From the NCBI GenBank assembly GCA_963973795.1, contig CAXBAF010000001.1, positions 306,609-370,608 on the forward strand: DNA of 64,000 nucleotides, written 5' to 3'. The notes beneath the pieces are model-generated. The model had not been told where the DNA came from, did not search any database, and worked only from the letters and a program-made list of their open reading frames with translations. Below, piece after piece: positions 23,066 to 32,386 of this stretch. Source of the DNA: UBA1926 sp002337215. Lineage in GTDB: Bacteria; Planctomycetota; Phycisphaerae; Phycisphaerales; UBA1924. Within the stretch, counting starts at the first letter, position 1; every line of letters begins with the position of its first letter. The position numbers and the translations under genes are program-made.

Positions 23066-24433
23066 ATGCGCCACCAGTCCGTCTCCACCGCCGTGTTCCT
23101 GACCGCCGTGTTCCTGACCGCGATGTTCTTCTCGAACGGGGCGATCGTCGCACAGCCCGCGTCGCAGCCCCCATCGCAACCCGCGGCCCAGCCAGCGAAC
23201 CAGCCCGCGAACCAGCCCGCGGCGAACCCCGTCGCCCCCAAGGCGATCCCGAGGGCTCAACTCCCGGGCGACTTCGACCCAAACGAGCCCCCCGTCAACG
23301 CGTTCCTCGAGTACAGCGAGCCCCAGCACTGGACGGCCCGCATGCAGATCGATGTCACCGCCTTCGAATACTCAAACAACCAGCTCCAGGAGATCCAGGT
23401 CTGGGACTTCGCGACCCTCGCGGTCGTCTTCCCCGTCATCGAAGCGACCTCGGCCGCGACGGGCGACCTCGCGAAGGTCAGAGGCGAGCTCCGCGTCACC
23501 GACCGGCTCTACACCCGCGACTACTCCATCATCCGCGGCTACCCCGGCGACGCGGTCTACACCCGGTGGGACGCCAGCGACCTCGCCGGCATCCGCGAGG
23601 TCACGATCCTCGTCGAGCCCGAGGTCAACTGCTGGGAGACCACGCTCAACGAGCAGGCCGCCAGCAAGGTGGGCTGGCCGAAAGGCGAGTACCCATCCAA
23701 GGCCCGCAGCACGTTCGACCCGCAGTACGGCATTGACTACACCGAGTTCGACCGCGAGGCGAACCTCCGCGTCCCCGCCCTGGTCGACCGCTGGACCGAA
23801 GGCCGCGACCCGAAGTCGATTCCGCCCCTGCAGCTCGCCAAGTATCTCGCGGGCCGGGTCGTCGAGCTTGTGCAGCCCGCGGCGCCGGGGCTCCAGCGCG
23901 GGCGAATCTCCACCCGCCGGGGGTTCGAGGGTGTCCGCGTGCTCGGACCCGACCGGACCATCCGCGCGGGCCGCGGCAGCCCGTTCGACATCGCCTGCAC
24001 GCTCGCCGCGGTTTACCGCGAGGCCGGGCTCCCCGCGCGTCTTGTCATCGGGCTACGCGAGTTTGACGAGTTCGACACCACCGACGTCACCCGCGAAGAG
24101 CTCCGGGGCATCGAGGCGTTGCACGCCTACGTCGAGTTCTATCTCTACGACGAGGCCACGGGCGACGAGGGATGGATCCCGGTCGACCCCGTCATGCTCC
24201 GCAAGCAGTCCTCCCGAGCGCCGGCTCTGAACCAGCCCTGGGAGTACTTCGGGACCCACAACCAACTCGACCACTTCATCCCGCTCGCCTTCCACTTCCA
24301 CCCGCCGACCACGGTCCGCGCGTACGGCTCGCCCGCGTTCTGGGGTTGGTTTGCAACACCCGCCGCACCCGCGACCGCCTTCCAGCAGCTCACATTCGCG
24401 ACGTACAACACACCCGTCCGCGGCGGCGACTGA
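23066..24433 (+). CDS. Exported transglutaminase-like protein
   Basis: A 455-residue protein with AAGGG nine bases before its ATG. The signal peptide contains three near-identical copies of a five-residue unit (T-A-V-F-L) coded by a 15-base repeat, followed by a Gln/Pro/Ala-rich linker to about residue 60. A C-terminal transglutaminase-like fold is complete: Cys311 in 'D-I-A-C-T-L-A-A-V-Y-R-E-A-G-L-P-A-R', His353 in 'H-A-Y-V-E-F' and Asp374 in 'G-W-I-P-V-D-P'. Proteins of this fold act as proteases, amidases or cross-linkers; the specific reaction here is unknown. It is likely periplasmic. The N-terminal half (residues 60-260) is a beta domain typical of bacterial transglutaminase-like proteins. 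Confidence 0.75.
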   Translation: MRHQSVSTAVFLTAVFLTAMFFSNGAIVAQPASQPPSQPAAQPANQPANQPAANPVAPKAIPRAQLPGDFDPNEPPVNAFLEYSEPQHWTARMQIDVTAFEYSNNQLQEIQVWDFATLAVVFPVIEATSAATGDLAKVRGELRVTDRLYTRDYSIIRGYPGDAVYTRWDASDLAGIREVTILVEPEVNCWETTLNEQAASKVGWPKGEYPSKARSTFDPQYGIDYTEFDREANLRVPALVDRWTEGRDPKSIPPLQLAKYLAGRVVELVQPAAPGLQRGRISTRRGFEGVRVLGPDRTIRAGRGSPFDIACTLAAVYREAGLPARLVIGLREFDEFDTTDVTREELRGIEALHAYVEFYLYDEATGDEGWIPVDPVMLRKQSSRAPALNQPWEYFGTHNQLDHFIPLAFHFHPPTTVRAYGSPAFWGWFATPAAPATAFQQLTFATYNTPVRGGD

Positions 24434-24449
24434 CGCGGTTCGCCTCGGT

Positions 24450-24477
24450 CCCCCGCGGCACGCCGGCAGCGCGGGGG
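24450..24477. terminator. GC-rich hairpin between convergent genes
   Basis: CCCCCGCG and CGCGGGGG separated by 12 bases, between the stops of the transglutaminase-like gene and adk. There is no U-run, so termination on either strand is only presumed from its position. Confidence 0.4.
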
Positions 24478-24483
24478 GGGGAC

Positions 24484-25104
24484 TCACATATCCGGGAGCC
24501 TGTTGAAGTGCGCGTTCTGCACGGGGACGAGTTCCTCGAGGATGTGCTGCAGCACGCACGCCGGCGAGCCCATCGCGTCCACCTCGTGGATGATCTCTTT
24601 GCCGTACTGCGCGAGCACAGGGCGAGTCTCTTCCTCGTAGATCTCCCACCGGTGGCGGATCACATCTTCCTTCGCGTCGTCGCGGCGGTTCTCCTTGAGC
24701 GCACGCCTGCGGAGCCGCTTGACCATCTCGTCCTTGTCGTGGCACACCAGATGGATCACCGCGAGCACGTTCAGGTCATACTTGAGCATCTGCGCCTGGT
24801 TCACGTTCCGAGGCAGGCCGTCGAGGATCAGGATGTCCTCGTGCGGCTTGTACAGGCTCAGCACAGACCTCGCCCGCGTGTTCTCGCGCCACAGCCGGAT
24901 CGTCAATTCGTCGGGGACGAGCTCGCCCCGGCTCATGAAATCCATGATCTGGCGCCCGATACCCGTGTGGGTGTCGAGCGTGCGGAACATGTCGCCCGTG
25001 GACATGTGGTAAAAGCCGGGAACCTGCGCGAGGATCTTGCCCTGCGTTCCCTTGCCCACACCGGGAGCGCCGAAGAGGAGCACGGTCGAATACCGATCAG
25101 TCAT
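24484..25104 (-). CDS. adk: Adenylate kinase
   Basis: A 206-residue nucleoside monophosphate kinase (ATP + AMP to 2 ADP). The start is M-T-D-R-Y-S-T with GGAGG ten bases upstream; the 15-codon extension lacks support. It has P-loop 'G-A-P-G-V-G-K-G-T-Q-G', NMP-binding 'S-T-G-D-M-F-R' and 'D-G-L-P-R-N-V-N-Q-A'. The usual phenylalanine of the Asp-Gly-Phe-Pro-Arg motif is replaced by Leu, and the LID is short without zinc cysteines. Another NMP kinase specificity cannot be fully excluded for this reason. Confidence 0.85.
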   Translation of the reverse strand: MTDRYSTVLLFGAPGVGKGTQGKILAQVPGFYHMSTGDMFRTLDTHTGIGRQIMDFMSRGELVPDELTIRLWRENTRARSVLSLYKPHEDILILDGLPRNVNQAQMLKYDLNVLAVIHLVCHDKDEMVKRLRRRALKENRRDDAKEDVIRHRWEIYEEETRPVLAQYGKEIIHEVDAMGSPACVLQHILEELVPVQNAHFNRLPDM

Positions 25105-25228
25105 CACGTCCGAGCCTCCGGCGTCGCCTCTGCCCAATGCCCGATCCACGTTATCCGAACGCGCAGCGGGGGGTCTGGAGTGTTCGGCTCACCCGCCCGC
25201 GGATCAATACCCGGGCTCGCCAAACAAG

Positions 25229-25260
25229 AAAAAACCCCGGCCGCTCACAACGGCCGGGGT
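25229..25260 (-). terminator. Rho-independent terminator of fusA
   Basis: On the minus strand a perfect 10-bp stem ACCCCGGCCG / CGGCCGGGGT with a seven-base loop is followed by six U, 75 bases past the fusA stop. Confidence 0.9.
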
Positions 25261-25336
25261 CTGATTATGTTCGGTTCTCGGGCCAAACCCGGAGAATCAG
25301 TCAGGGTCTCTCGACCCTCGATTCAGGCATGCCGAA

Positions 25337-27454
25337 TCACGAACCGGCGGCGATGACCTCTTCCTGGAGGTTGCGCGGCATCGGGGCGTACTTCTCGAAC
25401 TCCATCGCGCTCGCGGCCCGGCCCTGCGAGATGCCCCGCAGCGTCGTGGTATAGCCGAACATCTCCGAGAGCGGCACCTCGGCGTGGATCGTCTTGACGA
25501 TGCCACGATCCTCGGTGTCCAGGATCATCCCGCGACGGCTCGAAAGATCGCCCGTCACGTTGCCCAAGTAATCCTCGGGCGTCGTGATGACCACCTTCAT
25601 GATCGGCTCGAGCAGCACGCTGCCCGCCTTGCTCACGGCCTCCATGAGGGCGAGACGGCCCGCTTGCTCGAACGCGATCTGGCTCGAGTCGACGTCGTGG
25701 TACTTACCGTCGATCAGCGTCGCCTTGATGTTGATCAGCGGGTATCCCGCCGAAACACCCGACTTCGCCGTCTGGCGGATACCAACCTCGACCGACGGGA
25801 TGAACTCCTTGGGGATCGCACCACCAACAACACCGTTCTCAAACGCGATGCTGTCGGTGAACTTCAGGCCGGCCTCCTCCGCCTGCTCGGCGGTGAACGG
25901 CTCGAGCATGATCGTGCAGTCGCCGAACTGACCGCGACCACCCGACTGCTTCTTAAACAGCCCGCGGGCGGACTTGCACGTCCCGGTGATCGCCTCGCGG
26001 TACGAGACCCGTGGCTTGCCGACCTCGACGTTGACCTTCATGTCACGCGTGATCTTGTTCTTGATGATCTCGAGGTGCAGCTCACCCATGCCGGCGATGA
26101 TGGTCTGCCCTGTCTCCTCGTTGAACTCGCTGCGGAACGACGGATCCTCACGCTTGATGGTGATGAGTGCATCGGTCAGCTTCTTCTTGTCGTCGGCCGT
26201 CTTGGGCTCGATCGACATCGAGATCACCGGGTCCGGGAACGTCATCCGCTCGAGCACGATCGGGTCATCGGATGAGCACAGCGTGTCACCCGTAATCGAG
26301 TCCTTGATGCCAACCAACGCGACGATGTTGCCGGCGCCGCAGCTGTCGAGCGCCTCGCGGTCCTTCGCGTGCATCTCGAAGATACGCGACGCGATCTCAC
26401 GCTTGCCGTTGCCCGGGTTAAGCACACGCGTGCCCTTCGCCAGCGTGCCCGAGTACACCCGGACGTACGTCAGGTCGCCGTGCGTATCGCTCACGACCTT
26501 GAACACCAGCCCGCTGAACGGCGCGCTGTCGTCGTGCGGACGCGTGATCTTCTCGCTCTCGTCCTTCGGGTTCGATCCCTTCACGGGGGGCACCTGCTGC
26601 GGGTTCGGCAGGTAATCGATCACGCCGTCGATCAGACGCTGCACGCCGATGTTCTTGAGGGCCGAACCCGTAAAGACCGGCTGGCACTCACGCGCGATCG
26701 TGCCCTTGCGGATCGCCGCCTTGATCTCCTCGGGCTTGATCGAGTTCTCGTCCTCGAGGTAACGCTCCATCAGCGCGTCGTCGAGTTCCACGGCCTTCTC
26801 GATCATCATGTGACGCCATGTTGCGGCCTTCTCGGCCCACTGCTCGGGAATCTCCTTCTCGGTGACCGTCGCGCCCATGTCCTCGACGTCGAAGAAGTAC
26901 GCCTTCATCGTCAGCAGATCGATGATGCCCTCGAGCTCGTTGCCGTGGCCCATCGGGTACTGCACCGCGATCGGGTTCGCGCCGAGCCGCTTGATGATCG
27001 TGTCGTAGCTGAACTCGAAGTCCGCGCCCAGCTTGTCCATCTTGTTGATGAAGCACATGCGGGGCACCTCGTACCGGTCCGCCTGACGCCACACCGTCTC
27101 GGACTGCGCCTCTACGCCCTCCTTGCCGTCGAACACCGCGACCGCGCCGTCGAGCACGCGCAGCGAACGCTCCACCTCGATCGTGAAGTCCACGTGGCCG
27201 GGCGTATCGATCAGGTTGATCTTGTAGTCGGTGCCCTTGTGCGTCCAGGGGCAGGTCGTCGCCGCCGACTGGATGGTGATGCCGCGCTCCTGCTCTTCCT
27301 GCAGGAAGTCCATCGTCGCGGTGCCCTCGTGCACCTCACCGAGCTTGTAGTTCTTGCCGGTGTAGTACAGGATCCGCTCGGTCACCGTCGTCTTGCCCGC
27401 GTCGATGTGGGCGCAGATGCCGATGTTGCGGATGTTGGAAAGGTCGGTACCCAT
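25337..27454 (-). CDS. fusA: Translation elongation factor G
   Basis: A 705-residue GTPase driving ribosomal translocation. G1 'A-H-I-D-A-G-K-T-T' is at residue 15, G2 'R-G-I-T-I', G3 'D-T-P-G-H-V-D-F' and G4 'N-K-M-D'. Domains II to V follow, with 'G-M-G-E-L-H-L-E-I' and a final 'L-R-G-I-S-Q-G-R-A' segment. Unlike the classic str operon there are no rpsL, rpsG or tuf neighbours, so this may be a stand-alone or additional copy. The 5' region is long and structured (see 27534-27968). Confidence 0.96.
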   Translation of the reverse strand: MGTDLSNIRNIGICAHIDAGKTTVTERILYYTGKNYKLGEVHEGTATMDFLQEEQERGITIQSAATTCPWTHKGTDYKINLIDTPGHVDFTIEVERSLRVLDGAVAVFDGKEGVEAQSETVWRQADRYEVPRMCFINKMDKLGADFEFSYDTIIKRLGANPIAVQYPMGHGNELEGIIDLLTMKAYFFDVEDMGATVTEKEIPEQWAEKAATWRHMMIEKAVELDDALMERYLEDENSIKPEEIKAAIRKGTIARECQPVFTGSALKNIGVQRLIDGVIDYLPNPQQVPPVKGSNPKDESEKITRPHDDSAPFSGLVFKVVSDTHGDLTYVRVYSGTLAKGTRVLNPGNGKREIASRIFEMHAKDREALDSCGAGNIVALVGIKDSITGDTLCSSDDPIVLERMTFPDPVISMSIEPKTADDKKKLTDALITIKREDPSFRSEFNEETGQTIIAGMGELHLEIIKNKITRDMKVNVEVGKPRVSYREAITGTCKSARGLFKKQSGGRGQFGDCTIMLEPFTAEQAEEAGLKFTDSIAFENGVVGGAIPKEFIPSVEVGIRQTAKSGVSAGYPLINIKATLIDGKYHDVDSSQIAFEQAGRLALMEAVSKAGSVLLEPIMKVVITTPEDYLGNVTGDLSSRRGMILDTEDRGIVKTIHAEVPLSEMFGYTTTLRGISQGRAASAMEFEKYAPMPRNLQEEVIAAGS

Positions 27455-27533
27455 GATCGTCGTCCTCTCAGGCCCGGCGATTCAACACGCCGGATCAACC
27501 CGTCTGGAAGGGCACCACTCGGCACCCAAAATG

Positions 27534-27851
27534 TCAGTCGTCGCCGCCCCCTCCATCGGGAACGGCCTCTCGTGAAACACGCCGCCGGCTCTTTCGGGCC
27601 GCTCGCCGCTCAAAATCGATCTTTCGACCACCGCTCCCAGCAGGCCGCTCGGCCTCAGGTGCGATCGCGTCATCGGATGAAGGTGGAAGCCAAAGGCTGA
27701 TATCGGAACAGGTGACAGGACTCGGCCAAGGCATCCAGAAAGCGATCGGGTCGGCCTCGGGCCCATCAACACGCATGTCGATGGCCGATGCCGTGGTCAG
27801 CGGGGTCTAGCCCCGTGCACAGTCCCCGTCTGGGTCGCTTTCCTCGCTCAT
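27534..27851 (-). pseudogene. Small ORF interrupted by an in-frame UAG upstream of fusA
   Basis: An ATG at 27851 with a good ribosome site (AAGGA, nine-base gap) opens a frame beginning M-S-E-E-S-D-P-D-G-D and stops at a TAG after 14 codons (27807-27809). The same frame then continues without a stop for 91 more codons to 27534, including an internal ATG at 27776. The continuation is acidic at first and Arg-rich later, with D-I-S-L-W-L-P-P and R-K-I-D-F-E-R-R segments. It matches no family I know. Read as a decayed gene, a short leader ORF with a chance downstream frame, or a readthrough product; the first is most conservative. It sits in the fusA 5' region. Confidence 0.35.
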
Positions 27852-27884
27852 CGCCGTAAATCCTTGTCGCTACAATTGTTCCGG

Positions 27885-27905
27885 CCCTGTCTCGTCGAGA
27901 CAGGG
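27885..27905. promoter_or_regulatory. Perfect 21-base palindrome in the fusA 5' region
   Basis: CCCTGTCTCG and CGAGACAGGG around a single central base. It lies between the minus-strand promoter candidate at 27941-27968 and the small ORF start at 27851, so it is either an operator or an RNA hairpin in the leader. Confidence 0.45.
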
Positions 27906-27940
27906 ATAAAACGACCGCGCAAATAACCGCGAACAGACCA

Positions 27941-27968
27941 ATCCTAGCCCCGCAATCGACCGAATCAA
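27941..27968 (-). promoter_or_regulatory. Candidate minus-strand promoter upstream of fusA
   Basis: TTGATT (read from 27968 to 27963), a 16-base spacer, then TAGGAT (27946 to 27941). It is oriented toward the small ORF and fusA; if used for fusA the leader would exceed 450 bases. The gap 27455-28026 holds this promoter, the palindrome, the interrupted ORF and nothing else I can support. Confidence 0.4.
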
Positions 27969-28026
27969 GCCCGACCCGACCCTACGGAACCCTTGATTCA
28001 TGCAATCTTTACGAGCATCGCCGCCG

Positions 28027-30462
28027 TCACTCCGCGAGCAACGCCTCCGCCCGAACCCGCTCCGCGTCGGTCAGTCCCGAGATCGGGTCGAGCCCCGTCA
28101 GCCCATCCCGCCGGAGCGCCTCCGCCGCCCAAACCCGGGCCGTCTCGGGCAATCCCGCCCGCGACCACAGTTCCATCAGACGGACCGCGGGGCGGACGGC
28201 ATGGGGCGTTCTCCTCTGCGCCAACATCATCCACGCCACGATCGCATCCCCCGGACGCAGGGCTCCCGACGCCTCCGCCGGTTCACCCGTCCGGTCCTGC
28301 CACAGGTCGTACCCCTGCGCGGACGCGACACCGTACCAATCCCACGCCCTCGTCGAGCGGGGCCGACACGAGGGCAGCGCCTTCGCCTCATCGACCGCGA
28401 AGATGATCGAGCCCTTCGCAACATCCAGATCCGGATGACTCGCGCCGAGCCGCAACAGCAGCCGACCCCGCGCCTGGTGGGTGTGCATGTGCGCAGGCCT
28501 GAAGCGTGAGGCCTCCCCGAGCGGGTCGAGCGCCGCCTCCACGAGGGCCAACTCGAGCCCCGAGATCGCCCGGTCGAGCGTCTCAGGCCTCGCCGGAACC
28601 GCCGATCCCGCCATCGCCGACACATCGCCCGCGACGCCCTGGAGCCCCGCCCGGTCCCCGCCCGCGACCGCCTCGTCAAACGCGGACCGCAACTCCGCCC
28701 CGGGGCGCACGATCAGCGACGCCGACCGCAGCCACGATTCCCACCGCCAGACCGGGACCCACACCGATACGGCAACCCAGGCCGCGAGCGTGATCGGCAG
28801 CACCGGCTTCGCGATGAACCCGAATCTCGGAAGCACACCGCGCTGAGCGCCTTCAGACGCGGGATCCGCATCGTTCACCCTCTTCGGGACGCGTCCCACC
28901 GTCGCCAGACCGAACCACACCCCGAAGAGCGGCGCCGCGTTCACCCAGACAGGCGTGACCTCGATCTGCGCATGGGCAACAAGCGCGACGCCCGCCCCGG
29001 CCATGAGCCATCCGCCCGCGTTCGTGCGCACGAGACGCATCAGACCGATTGACGCACCGATCCACCCCGCGAGCCCGGCGACCCGCGCGATCGCGTACGC
29101 CGGCGTCGCGAGCTCCCGCTCGATGTACGCCGACGCAAGCCCGATCACCGCGACCAGAAGCACGGCCGTGCGCACCATCTCGCGCGACACCCGCATCAGC
29201 CCGCCGTCCGGGTCGTCGGGATCGCGAATACCGTCGAACAGCTTGGTTGACCGCCACACCAGCCACACCACCCACGCGAGCCCGAAGAGCCCGAGCGTCG
29301 ATGTCCAGTCGAACACGATGCTGTGGGGGCTCTGCACCGTTTCTGTGGCAATAGGAATCTTCGCCGCCGCGTACGCGTCCTGGAACCCGTCGGGCCCGAT
29401 CCCGACGACCGGATACTCGCCCCAGATCCGCAGCGATCCCACGGCGTAAAACGCCCGGAAGAGCAGGCTCTTCTCGCCGAGGCCGGTGCCGATCAGCCCG
29501 CGCACGCCGATGGCAGCGAGGACGAGCACAACCGCCGCGGGTCCGACGAATCCGCCCAGCCGGGATCCCATCCCGGGCTTCCACCGGCGCACAACCGCGA
29601 ACCCAGCGCACAGCGCGAGCGATAGCCCCATCGCCCCGATGCCGCCCTTCGACTTGCTGAGCAGCAGCCCCGCGATCGTGCACGCAGCGACGCCCATCGC
29701 GATCCAGGTGGTCTGTGTGATCCGCCGTTGAGCCACGATCGCCGCGGCGCACGCCGCGATCAGCCCCGCCCCGATCGCCCCCATGAACGACGCGTAGACG
29801 TTCGAGAGACCGAACCACCCCGACGCCTCGGCCTGCATCAGCCGGCGTTCATACGCCAGCGCCGCGGGCGAGTCGGGCCGCCACCCGTTGCTCTCGAACA
29901 CCGCCTGCCTCGTGCTCTCGAACTCCGCCACCGTCGCCGGGTGATCGACATAGACCTGCAGCACGCCCTTGGTCATCAGCGGGACGGTGAACCCCGCAAG
30001 GATCGCGATCGCGACCGTGCGCACACGCCGATCCCGGCAAAGGTGCGACATCCCGACCGCGCCCCAGACCAGCGCGAGCCACGGTGCCGCCTTCACGGCG
30101 TGCTCGATCCCGTCAACCGCGCCGTCGTGCAACGGCCCGTCGAGCACGGCGTGCGCGATCACGCCGATCGAACCGAGACCCGCGAGCACGACCTGCGCAA
30201 TCGACACGCTCCCGCCCCGCCGCGCTTCGGCAACCATCGCCAGCCCCGCGCTCAGCAGCGCGAGGACGACCAGCCCCAGCATCATCGTCGGCCCGATCCC
30301 GGTGGGGGGCACCCATTGCGATGTGGGGTCGAGATCCCAGTACGGGAACAACTCGACCGCCGCCGACGCCGGGAGCAGCGCACCGATGAGCACACCGCCC
30401 AGCGCGCACCACTGCGACGCCGAGACAGGAGAGTCTGGCGTTGTGTGCACGGCGTCAGCCAT
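28027..30462 (-). CDS. O-antigen ligase/polymerase-like membrane protein
   Basis: An 811-residue multi-spanning inner membrane protein with about a dozen hydrophobic helices in the first 600 residues. The loop containing 'R-I-W-G-E-Y-P-V-V-G-I-G-P-D-G-F-Q-D-A-Y' (near residue 355) followed by 'S-P-H-S-I-V-F-D' is the Wzy_C/WaaL-family motif that ligates or polymerises undecaprenol-linked glycans, usually on the periplasmic side. The last 200 residues are soluble and helical, resembling degenerate TPRs. It starts with GGGAG upstream and overlaps the WecA/MraY-like gene by eight bases, which supports a joint role in envelope polysaccharide synthesis. Confidence 0.75.
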   Translation of the reverse strand: MADAVHTTPDSPVSASQWCALGGVLIGALLPASAAVELFPYWDLDPTSQWVPPTGIGPTMMLGLVVLALLSAGLAMVAEARRGGSVSIAQVVLAGLGSIGVIAHAVLDGPLHDGAVDGIEHAVKAAPWLALVWGAVGMSHLCRDRRVRTVAIAILAGFTVPLMTKGVLQVYVDHPATVAEFESTRQAVFESNGWRPDSPAALAYERRLMQAEASGWFGLSNVYASFMGAIGAGLIAACAAAIVAQRRITQTTWIAMGVAACTIAGLLLSKSKGGIGAMGLSLALCAGFAVVRRWKPGMGSRLGGFVGPAAVVLVLAAIGVRGLIGTGLGEKSLLFRAFYAVGSLRIWGEYPVVGIGPDGFQDAYAAAKIPIATETVQSPHSIVFDWTSTLGLFGLAWVVWLVWRSTKLFDGIRDPDDPDGGLMRVSREMVRTAVLLVAVIGLASAYIERELATPAYAIARVAGLAGWIGASIGLMRLVRTNAGGWLMAGAGVALVAHAQIEVTPVWVNAAPLFGVWFGLATVGRVPKRVNDADPASEGAQRGVLPRFGFIAKPVLPITLAAWVAVSVWVPVWRWESWLRSASLIVRPGAELRSAFDEAVAGGDRAGLQGVAGDVSAMAGSAVPARPETLDRAISGLELALVEAALDPLGEASRFRPAHMHTHQARGRLLLRLGASHPDLDVAKGSIIFAVDEAKALPSCRPRSTRAWDWYGVASAQGYDLWQDRTGEPAEASGALRPGDAIVAWMMLAQRRTPHAVRPAVRLMELWSRAGLPETARVWAAEALRRDGLTGLDPISGLTDAERVRAEALLAE

Positions 30463-31624
30463 CGCGTTCTCCCGGAGACTCTCTTCTGTTCCGGTCGGGC
30501 GAACTCGCGAACTCGAACGCCGCGAGCACCGCCAGCAGCAGCCCGGTCTGCACGCCCACCAGCACCGCCTGCCACGGGGCGAGCGATCCGAGCGCGATGC
30601 CGCCGATCCCGGTCGCCGCGGTCATGCCCCAGATCACGAGCACCGCCGACCGCTTGCTCAGACCCCGTTTGACGAGCCGATGGGACAGATGCTGCATGTC
30701 GCCCACCATGGGGCTCCTGCCCTGGCGCAGCCGGATCACCGACACGCTCAGCATGTCGTAGAGCGGGACGGCCAGGACGACGAGCGGCATAAAGACCGCG
30801 TACCACCCGCCCGCAAGCGGTTCACCCGTCGGGCTCTCGCCGGTGAACGTGGTGCGCGTGGTCAGAAACGCGAGCGTGAACCCGAGCACCAGCGAGCCTC
30901 CGTCGCCCATGAAGATCCGGGCCGGCGGGAAGTTCAGGATCAGGAACCCAGCGCACGAACCGACGACCAGCGCGAGGACGGCAGACACGAACAACTGTGC
31001 GCTCATCAGCGCCGCAACGAGGAAGCAGGCGCTGGCGATCATCGCGACGCCCCCGCTCAGCCCGTCCATGTTGTCGATGAAGTTCATCGCGTTGGTGACC
31101 GCGACGAACCAGAGCACCGTGATGAGCACGCTCAGGGCGTACCCGCCCGGGTAGCCGTCGAGGAGCGTCAGCAGCCGGGTCTCGCTCAGGAGCGCGATCG
31201 CGAGCGGAGGGAGCACCATCACCGCGAGCTTGACGATGGGCCCGAGCGGCCGTCGATCGTCGATCAGCCCGACGATGTGGATCACCAGCACCGAGCCCAC
31301 AAACCCGAGCCCCAGCGGGATCTTGTCCCGCAATCCCGGCAGGTGCTTGGCGACGCGGTCCGCCTCCGTTTCCGGGAGCACCGCCCGGGCAAAGTCCTCA
31401 CCCAGCACCGTCGCGACGAGGATCATGCCCGCGATCGGGATCAGCAGCCCCGCGACGATGCCGATGCCCCCGGTGTTCGGGATCGCCCGGCGCTCCTTGA
31501 TCTGCCCCGGCATCGCGGCGGTGTCGGTCACGCCGGCGCGGCACGAGACCGCGCGCACGATCCATGTCGTCACGAGCGAGATCGCGAAAGCGATCGGGAT
31601 CAGCAGCAGGAGCATGGGGAGCAC
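30455..31624 (-). CDS. WecA/MraY-family undecaprenyl-phosphate sugar-1-phosphate transferase
   Basis: A 389-residue polytopic membrane enzyme that starts lipid-linked glycan assembly by moving a HexNAc-1-phosphate from a UDP-sugar to undecaprenyl phosphate. Diagnostic motifs are 'N-A-M-N-F-I-D-N-M-D-G-L-S-G-G' with the metal-binding Asp residues, and 'F-P-P-A-R-I-F-M-G-D-G-G-S-L-V-L-G-F'. Together they point to the WecA/TagO side of the family rather than MraY. It starts with GTG at 31624; ATG 31615 is an alternative. It is nine bases after the ywaF-like stop and overlaps the ligase gene, so it belongs to a four-gene unit. Confidence 0.88.
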   Translation of the reverse strand: MLPMLLLLIPIAFAISLVTTWIVRAVSCRAGVTDTAAMPGQIKERRAIPNTGGIGIVAGLLIPIAGMILVATVLGEDFARAVLPETEADRVAKHLPGLRDKIPLGLGFVGSVLVIHIVGLIDDRRPLGPIVKLAVMVLPPLAIALLSETRLLTLLDGYPGGYALSVLITVLWFVAVTNAMNFIDNMDGLSGGVAMIASACFLVAALMSAQLFVSAVLALVVGSCAGFLILNFPPARIFMGDGGSLVLGFTLAFLTTRTTFTGESPTGEPLAGGWYAVFMPLVVLAVPLYDMLSVSVIRLRQGRSPMVGDMQHLSHRLVKRGLSKRSAVLVIWGMTAATGIGGIALGSLAPWQAVLVGVQTGLLLAVLAAFEFASSPDRNRRESPGERDG

Positions 31625-31633
31625 GGACCGAGT

Positions 31634-32386
31634 CTAGTGATGCGAAGGCGGGTCGGCTCTGAGCGCACGACCCCGCAGGCGGTGCACGCTTTCTGAGCCC
31701 AGATAGGTCAGCTTAAATCCGAGGATGCCCAGCAGCACGATCCAGACGAGCCGACCCGGGTAGTCGCCCAGGGCGTCGAGGATGGTCGGCTTGTCGGGCA
31801 GGCTGCTGCCGAGATACATGTAGTTGGTGTCCGCCTGAATGTTGAACCAGACCATGAAACACACCAACGCGAACGTGACGGCGATGGTCAACACGAGATC
31901 CCGCAGCGTCGGCCGATACCCGTTCACGGCCGCGAGATAGAACCCGCCGCCGACGACGCCCAGGTGCTGAATCCAGAAGACCCAGTACTCGGCGCTGAGT
32001 ACGCCCTGCGAAACGGTTGGGGTCAGGAACCCCTGCGTCGAGAGCCCGATGCCCCAGAAAAAGAGCAGGGTCTTGGGCCAGCGCACCGGCAGCAGCAGCG
32101 CGAACGGTGCCAGCCAGGCGGCGTAGTCGCAGAGGTGGATCGGCCAACTGGCCTCGCGTGAGTACCGGGCGGGGAGCGTCCAGACGGTCGTGGACCCGAT
32201 CTCGCCGAGGAGTGTCATGAGTGCCCACGCGACGCGGACGCGAAACTCGTCGCGCGTGCCGCGGACGGTCCGGGCGTAGCGGATCACGATCCAGGTCACC
32301 CACACGCACACAACCGTGAGCACGAGATGGTGCAGCGAGAAGGCGTCGAATTCGTAGAGCCAGTCTGTCGCGAGTCCGAGCGTCAC
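31634..32386 (-). CDS. YwaF/TIGR02206-family integral membrane protein
   Basis: 250 residues with about six or seven hydrophobic helices. The start is a GTG that overlaps the rlmN TGA as GTGA. 'S-W-P-I-H-L-C-D-Y-A-A-W-L-A-P' near residue 90 and 'D-T-N-Y-M-Y-L' near 200 are the conserved patches I associate with the YwaF (TIGR02206) family. Function is unknown in bacteria. The overlap with rlmN and the short gap to the WecA/MraY-like gene make co-transcription likely. Confidence 0.75.
   Translation of the reverse strand: MTLGLATDWLYEFDAFSLHHLVLTVVCVWVTWIVIRYARTVRGTRDEFRVRVAWALMTLLGEIGSTTVWTLPARYSREASWPIHLCDYAAWLAPFALLLPVRWPKTLLFFWGIGLSTQGFLTPTVSQGVLSAEYWVFWIQHLGVVGGGFYLAAVNGYRPTLRDLVLTIAVTFALVCFMVWFNIQADTNYMYLGSSLPDKPTILDALGDYPGRLVWIVLLGILGFKLTYLGSESVHRLRGRALRADPPSHH

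Noticed and set aside
27482..27772. 96-residue minus-strand ORF overlapping the split ORF
   Set aside because: Different frame, no ribosome site, composition of a shadow; the frame at 27534-27851 has the better start.
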